Position numbers and translations under genes: made by a program. Below, piece after piece: positions 58,438 to 64,000 of a stretch of 64,000 nucleotides of DNA (position 1 is its first letter; each line of letters begins with the position of its first letter). The stretch is from Haemonchus contortus. Its lineage: Eukaryota > Nematoda > Chromadorea > Rhabditida > Trichostrongylidae. The DNA lies in the NCBI GenBank assembly GCA_000469685.2, contig LS997564.1, positions 13,804,091 through 13,868,090 on the forward strand, read 5' to 3'. The notes beneath the pieces are model-generated. The model worked only from the letters and a program-made list of their open reading frames with translations. It made no database searches and had not been told where the DNA came from.

Positions 58438-59858
58438 GTGAGTAGCTACTGTCATGTTTTACTGAGGTTTAACTCGATATTTTTTGCGGAGCAATTTGAT
58501 TTCGTTGAATTAGAGCGAGAGAAGAAAGAGTTCTGTGTACTAGTCCATAATTAATTGCTATGATGGAACGTTTTGAAAAAAGGGGTGTATTTTGCCCGGA
58601 AATTAGAGCTGATAGGTTTTATTAATGAGTTTAATAGGTCTGCATTAGACACTAGAAAAAAACATCTCTCGACTGAGTACTCATAGGTAGAATTCACGAT
58701 GAAAACGGTTTGTGAGATCTCCCTTTGGATGACCCTTTGGCTTTCATGGGAACATGGGACGCTGTCGATAGACAAGCGGTATAATAGGGGTAGTAAAGGC
58801 TCGGAAACCGGCTCTGCCAATGTACACACCCAAAAGTGGTTTTTTGCTAATGGCCTTGCAGAGGCTGCAGCATTAACAATGCAGCGCATTTGTTGAGAAT
58901 CGAACAGCTGATCAGAGAGCATCGCAATTTCCAGAAAATAGAATAACAACATAAAACCAGTAGAGGGTGATTATAAAGAATAATATGAAGTTTGCAGCAG
59001 CACAATTCGGCATTTTGGCTTACTCTAGCCAGCCTTACGCAATAGCACCTAACTGGCAATCTCTCAATTCTACTTCGATGTTCCGTCGTCGTGGTCTCGT
59101 GCAACCCCTTATTTTTGCTGCTTTCTGGAGACCTGACATTGTTCATGACCCGCCGATTTTCGCGCTTTATTTCCAAATCTATACAAATAACTTGGAACAA
59201 TAACTAGTGAGTAATTTCAGCGACCTCAATTCCCACTGCTCCATACTGCAATTCATTTGAATGAGTTACTGGTGCAATCGGTTCTACTTAAACATCAATC
59301 ATTGGGGGAATGACAGAATAGTCTAGTTGTATGAACTGAGCAGGAACGGGAGTAAAAGTTTCTAGTTGATCAACTCTTGAGAAAATACCTACTCCCTTGT
59401 CTTAGACAACGGACTCCAGTGGAGCAACCCCTGATGATTGAGGATTATTGAAATCATCAGTGCTGATCACTTCAGAGATGCGCCACATATTCATATTCTA
59501 TTAAGAATTAAAGTGACATTTTACTGAGACTTAAAAATGAATTATAATGAACAGTGAACAAAAGATGTTGCACAAGCTGTTATTTGTCCAGGCAGAATAA
59601 ACTTGGGATCGTCTTCTTCTATTGGTGTAAAAAAATTGGTGTGCCCGTTTTGGGGAAGTTTTATAGATGGGATTCCAAATGGCTACGCATCGCCTCCGCT
59701 TCATATTCATGAGTATTTAAGGGGTGAAACTGGAAGCATATCGGTGTGCTGAAGAATTTTTTCAAGAAAATGGATCTTTGCGTGAAATACCCCAAAGTCT
59801 GTGCATGATAGAATTGCATTGAATTTTCTGCAAAAGTTTGTATTGAAGAAACTTTCAG
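58438..59858 (+). other. Intron
   Basis: Runs from GTGAGT to ACTTTCAG. Contains a small CTGATGATT / AATCATCAG hairpin near 59431-59461. No other feature. Confidence 0.5.
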
Positions 59859-59952
59859 CTAACCTCATCCGGGCCAGCAACACCTCCGTCACCACCAGCA
59901 TTGTCAGCTTCAGCCAGAGCGTCGGCTTCCACCGATGGAGGCATGCCACTTT
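59859..59952 (+). CDS. Exon of the unidentified gene (Pro/Ala/Ser-rich)
   Basis: Acceptor ACTTTCAG, donor CACTTT|GTGAGT. It encodes 31 codons, LTSSGPATPPSPPALSASAR then ASASTDGGMPL, entering in phase 0 from 58437 and leaving in phase 1. Compositionally it continues the disordered linker. Confidence 0.75.
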
Positions 59953-60487
59953 GTGAGTGCAGACCCCTTCGTTCAACTTCCATTGGTGGCAAAAACTATA
60001 GAGACCGAGAAGGTACATTGAATATTTCTCAGGTTGATGACGGATTTCCTTTTTGAGCTTGAAGCTTCCAACCTTTTTTCATGTTACAGATCCACATTGC
60101 TTATGCTTCACTAATGCCTTTGACCAGAAGTCTGATAGGCCAGAAATTTGTAATGATTTTCTTTATTTTGCGGGGTTTTGAAGGTTACCGACCAACGGGA
60201 GGGGTAGCGTTGATGAGGATTTTTGTAACCGCAACGGTCATCTGATCGGCTACGAAAGTGCTGGTGCCCGCCGCTTTTCGAATTGAATAGTTTTTGTAAG
60301 CCTCCACCTGCGGATGCCCTTGGCCGGTTGGATATGGCCTGCTAATAGCGGTCCAAATTACCCTGATAGCCTGCTCAAATGCTACTGTAACGCTTTGAAT
60401 ACGCCTCTTTCATATTGCCCTATTGCTTGTGATCGCTAGAGTAGGTAGAACGTCGTGATGATCTTGGATAATGGTAGGAATTTTCAG

Positions 60488-60624
60488 CACCTCTGTTTTC
60501 ACCTAATCGTGGCAACGGTCGTCCACTTTTGTCCAGGATGCATCGTCCGGGAATGCGTAGCCTTGACTCTGGCCTGGATCTCAGCTCTCCTACAATTGGA
60601 CATCATGCTCTGTTCATCAAAGAG
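60488..60624 (+). CDS. Exon of the unidentified gene (conserved-looking)
   Basis: Acceptor ATTTTCAG, donor AAAGAG|GTATTC. The split codon is TCA (Ser). It encodes 45 codons: PLFSPNRGNGRPLLSRMHRP, then GMRSLDSGLDLSSPTIGHHA, then LFIKE. The 'SLDSGLDLSSP' block is more ordered in composition than the preceding exons and may be the start of a conserved region. It leaves in phase 0. Confidence 0.75.
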
Positions 60625-61981
60625 GTATTCTTGTTTTCTACCGATAAATTAATTTTTGATGTGGACTTTCTTTTTTTATTCTGTTACTTCACGAAAATGC
60701 CGAGGTGCCTTGCTTGGAATTCAGGGAATCGAATTGGATGACTGCCCTTGCGATGTTTTTCCCACTTTTTTGGTGTCTTTTTTGAGTTTTTTTCAGAGTT
60801 TTCAGGCCTGCTCAATTCTGGTGTTTTCCCCTTGCTGCATAGCTGTTAGTTCTCAACTGATGTTCTTGTAGGACTTGTAAAAGAGTAATTTGTTATCTGA
60901 GTTACTGGATGAGCTGAATCAATCATTGAGCAGTGATTGAAAGAACTTGAAAGTACTGAATCCGGAGGAGAAGAGGTCCAAGAAGATGGGTTTTTGCCGT
61001 TAAGATGACAACAATTCACGTCCGCCAATCGATCCGCCAAGAGGGTGAGGGCGGAACGCTTTCGGTTGGCTGTTTGTTAGCCAGATTAGCTTGGTTGCTT
61101 CAAAATGTCTCATTATTCTAGAAATTTCCTATGCAATTGCTTATGAGTTCGAGATGGACTGGAATTTCCATTTGTGTGAGGTTTTCATGTAGCATCTCGC
61201 ATTGATTTATGGCTCGTCGCCCGTCTGGGTTGCTAAACGTATTTGGCTCGGATTCACGGATTCCGGAAAAAGCTCATGGAATTTCTGGTTCCCAGAAATT
61301 GTTCCTTGGTCTGTGTGCCGCTCTATCAGAATGAGCCCTTATCGAATATGGTCAGCGACCGCGGGCATGGCGTGCGTGTCATGTGGAAAATGTAGTTTTC
61401 TAATCGGATTTGATAGAAGGGTTGGCGTCGGTCTTGAACTTATCAGAGTCACTTATCTGAACGCCGTGGCGATGTTGTAAACAAGTCACAAGTCGGCGGC
61501 ATAGCCGCCCGTCATCGAACTGCCGCTCGCTGAACGAAAGGAGGTGATCTTTCCATCCTATGGGGGGCGGCGTCCGCTTTTTCCACCACCCATTCGCCTC
61601 TGCACAGCAATCCTGCTCGTTCTGTCTGTTGCAGTCCACAGGCTGGCTTAAGCTGACCGAAGTTCGTGCCGTCGTTTCATCGCGCCCCCGACGAGTCTCT
61701 TTGAAGAATTGGCTTCGGTGACGCAATTTTCCGTAATATTTTTAGCATGGACTGATTTGCTTTTGCGTCATTGTTGTTTTCGCTTTCATGACAGCTCTTT
61801 TTCTGACTCATATGGTATGTTAGACAGCGATTCGTTTCTCTTACGTAATCGCTGAAAGAACGGTCAAAGGCCAAGGACCTAAGCATAGGAGGACTGGGCA
61901 GCTAATTGGTTGCCATTTCTTGATCGCTGGTCTTTGTGACGGTTTATTTTTTGTTTTCGGTGGGGACGGGAGGTTCGATGA

Positions 61982-62017
61982 GGGCCTCACCACACATCCT
62001 TGTCCGTGGTGAGACCC
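61982..62017. repeat. Hairpin-forming inverted repeat
   Basis: GGGCCTCACCAC and GTGGTGAGACCC pair at 11 of 12 positions around a 12-base loop. Confidence 0.75.
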
Positions 62018-62106
62018 GGCGGCGCCAAAGTGGTGCGATACGGTTAATGTGTTTTCCCGAGGAAATCACTTAGGGGAACAGCGCAAACTGTCGAAGCAGA
62101 TGTGGG

Positions 62107-62154
62107 CGAATCGACTGGATCTGTGCAATTCATAGCACAGATCCAATGGATTCG
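62107..62154. repeat. Hairpin-forming inverted repeat
   Basis: GGATCTGTGC (62117-62126) is perfectly inverted at 62135-62144 around an 8-base loop. Including the outer CGAATC / GATTCG parts, 17 of 20 arm positions pair. Confidence 0.8.
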
Positions 62155-62303
62155 GTTGCTGCAGGCGAATGACTTCCTAAATTTTATTGAGTCTTTCATT
62201 ATTCCAAACTTTTAAACAGCTTAAAATAGCTCTATTCATGATCATTCTGCATGTCTGTCGTATAATCCCTTGGGTTAAAAGCAATCTGTTCTGTTAATTG
62301 CAG

Positions 62304-62429
62304 TCATTGACAAGAAGTCCCGGAGGGCTCTTTGATTACCGCTTACTGATCAAAAAGGAACAGAAACATCCAGAAACACAAAAGAAAACGAAAACGAACC
62401 TTCTGATGTTCGCTCAGACACTGAATCTT
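62304..62429 (+). CDS. Possible next exon of the unidentified gene
   Basis: TAATTGCAG at 62303 is followed by 42 codons (SLTRSPGGLFDYRLLIKKEQ, then a Lys-rich part ending AQTLNL) up to a weak donor AATCTT|GTATGA. The frame is the only open one and is the one required by the phase-0 end at 60624. The donor is poor and the exon could be spurious; the coding sequence beyond it was not found. Confidence 0.35.
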
Positions 62430-64000
62430 GTATGAAAATTTGCTTGCGTGCAATCCGAGTTAATTTGAATCAAAAGAAGCACAGCAATGAAAAATGTGTG
62501 AATATGATTGGTTTTTATTTATTCAAATGCGGTTCTGATTGATAGCGACGCATTTGTCAGTTACGAAATTGCCTGGGCCTGATGGCTATGATGCGACTGC
62601 AGGAGGCCTTGCAGAGCCGTAAGGCCGCTTCCTTCCTCATTTCCTATCGTTCAGCGACGTCTCTCCCAAGCCTTCCAAGTCCAACACAAGTAATGTTCTG
62701 GCTATTTCGAGATAAAGCTTCAGCTTCGAGAGAACCTTCAGTCTCTAGAGGTTCCTATAAAAAAAATCCGGGAAGTCTCGCCACCGCCGCATATTCTTTG
62801 ACCTGGTTCATTGATACTCCGAACTTCGCAGGCATTAGGCATTATCACCGGGTTCGTTCTCGGTGAACGAACTACCATAGCCGACATCGTCAGAAGTGCT
62901 GACGAAGCGACGCAGACATGCAACCCGGTGTTTGCGGATCGCATTCACTGTGAACTATGATCGTTCCGAAGCCCAGCGGCGGCAGCCGACGGCCGCGGCC
63001 CGTCACCGACGGTGTCGGTCGACGTTTAGCCACTCGTCGTCGCCCGCTATTCATACCCCACCATATCGATCTGAGGTGGCCGGATATACCTTGCGCCCTT
63101 TTAGAGCAATGAACACATGACGACGCCGTTGATCCCTATCCGCCTGTGTATAGTCTATTCGGCTGCTCTTTTTTCTTACAATTAGATCTTGCCATAAAGC
63201 CTGTGGTGGAGCGATAAATTTTTACGAGCATATTAACCCAGGCCGTCCTAGAATATCGGCAGTGCGTCTTCGCTCTCGTCTTGAATCAATAATTGACCTT
63301 ATTTCCTACTTTCTCGACGGATTCTGTACTGATTTGTATTCAGTACAATGCTGTGCACTTGCTGAAAGGCAGGTGGCATTACTCTTCGTTTTTCCCTTAA
63401 TTTCACGTTTGACTAGCTCTATTTCCCCAGTTATTTTGTCCTTGCTCTTTTCATATAAAGTTCTTTACTCAGTGACATTCTTGGAGAACGAACGATGGTT
63501 TTCGAGACACTGCCCAGTAATTTTCAAAGTTAGCGCTTACTGAACTTTTATGTGGTATCGCAGGAGGATATGGAGTTAATCCATTGACCCTTTAGTAGCT
63601 TGGGATGTTTAAGGCCACCCACAGTCATCCCACCGCATCTCAGGATGCACAGGAATTCTATACAAAGGATTATAACTATGTTATTATCTCCCGCGGAGGT
63701 TTAATGATAGAATAGACTAATTATAGGGCGATGTTTCACCTTGGAACTTCCCCTTTTGGTAACGATTAAGGTCAGTAGAGGAGGCCTAATGGACAGCGAG
63801 TATCGGCGTTGAACGCTTGACCTTGAAGTGGAACTGGTTCAAGTAGTTTTCAGGTTTCAGAAAGCTGCACTTAGAGGATAATTAATGCCATTTGAAAATT
63901 AGGACTAAGGTGAGAGAAGGAGTGAAAGGCACCTTCACGATAGTTTTGAGATACCTTGTCGAAATGGATTGTTAGTTGAGTAGCGCAGAAAAGCGAAAAT
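62430..64000. other. Unassigned end of window
   Basis: The stretch 62740-63110 is GC-rich and open on both strands without clear splice bounds. A segment at about 63239-63371 is open between CCAG and CAG|GTGGCA but its phase does not fit the preceding exon. No gene is called. Confidence 0.35.

Larger units (their letters stand above)
60625..62303 (+). other. Putative intron with GC-rich segments and hairpins
   Basis: No confident exon in this interval. Positions 61200-61730 are more GC-rich and open on both strands without usable splice sites. Two hairpins are listed separately. Confidence 0.35.

Noticed and set aside
38951..62429. Naming the gene as a known signalling or channel-associated protein (for example a cAMP phosphodiesterase, whose genes also use alternative N-termini)
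   Set aside because: No diagnostic motif of any such family is visible in the exons found; architecture alone is not enough.
62528..62586. Short - strand peptide resembling the end of a transposase
   Set aside because: Only about 19 codons after an in-frame stop, with no upstream transposase motif.
61400..63120. GC-rich open frames on both strands near the right end
   Set aside because: No matching splice sites or motifs; open on both strands mainly because of base composition.
1..64000. CRISPR arrays, rRNA and canonical tRNA genes
   Set aside because: No regular spacer-repeat array, no rRNA core sequence and no complete tRNA cloverleaf were seen.

Overview
The window looks like nuclear DNA from a parasitic nematode, most likely hookworm-like (Ancylostoma/Necator, clade V). 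The grounds are: AT-rich sequence with long non-coding stretches; acceptors of the nematode TTTCAG type; candidate first exons that start within about 20 bases of an acceptor, as expected for spliced-leader trans-splicing; and an RTE-clade retrotransposon of a kind I recognise from hookworms. The organism is inferred. No bacterial operons, rRNA, canonical tRNA genes or CRISPR arrays were seen.

The only host gene I can support lies on the + strand. Short exons at 38951-39053, 39809-39979, 40856-41006 and 41114-41250 join in a single open frame across GT..AG introns. They can then splice over a 17-kb intron into 58280-58437, 59859-59952 and 60488-60624, with a weaker continuation at 62304-62429. 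A separate ATG exon at 57557-57665 also joins 58280 in phase, so the gene probably has alternative promoters. Exons at 8329 and 34862 may be further alternative starts, but this is weaker. The encoded N-terminal region is rich in Ser, Pro and Arg, with basic phosphorylation-like motifs, and looks disordered. No catalytic domain is visible, so I do not name the gene; the 3' end lies beyond the window or was not found.

The rest is mainly mobile-element sequence. 1-27 kb: gene-poor DNA with one candidate first exon (8.3 kb), diverged direct repeats (3-4.6 kb; 13-13.7 kb), several tRNA-derived SINE copies (10.7-17.4 kb), two copies of a MITE with 9-bp target duplications (6.4 and 23.5 kb), a third short TIR element (22.4 kb) and two copies of a TTAA-flanked element (19.1 and 26.1 kb). 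27.2-30.4 kb: an RTE element whose endonuclease-reverse transcriptase frame is uninterrupted. 32.85-33.4 kb: an antisense 3' stub of the same RTE family, then a 240-bp foldback. 41-58 kb (the large intron): more SINEs, including one with a clear target-site duplication, a Tc1/mariner-type non-autonomous element with near-perfect TIRs, small palindromes and a 1.1-kb foldback whose arms each carry a tRNA-like pol III promoter. 61-62.2 kb: two strong hairpins close together.

The RTE protein could in principle copy itself and other templates in trans. The MITEs and foldbacks carry no transposase and would depend on enzymes encoded elsewhere.
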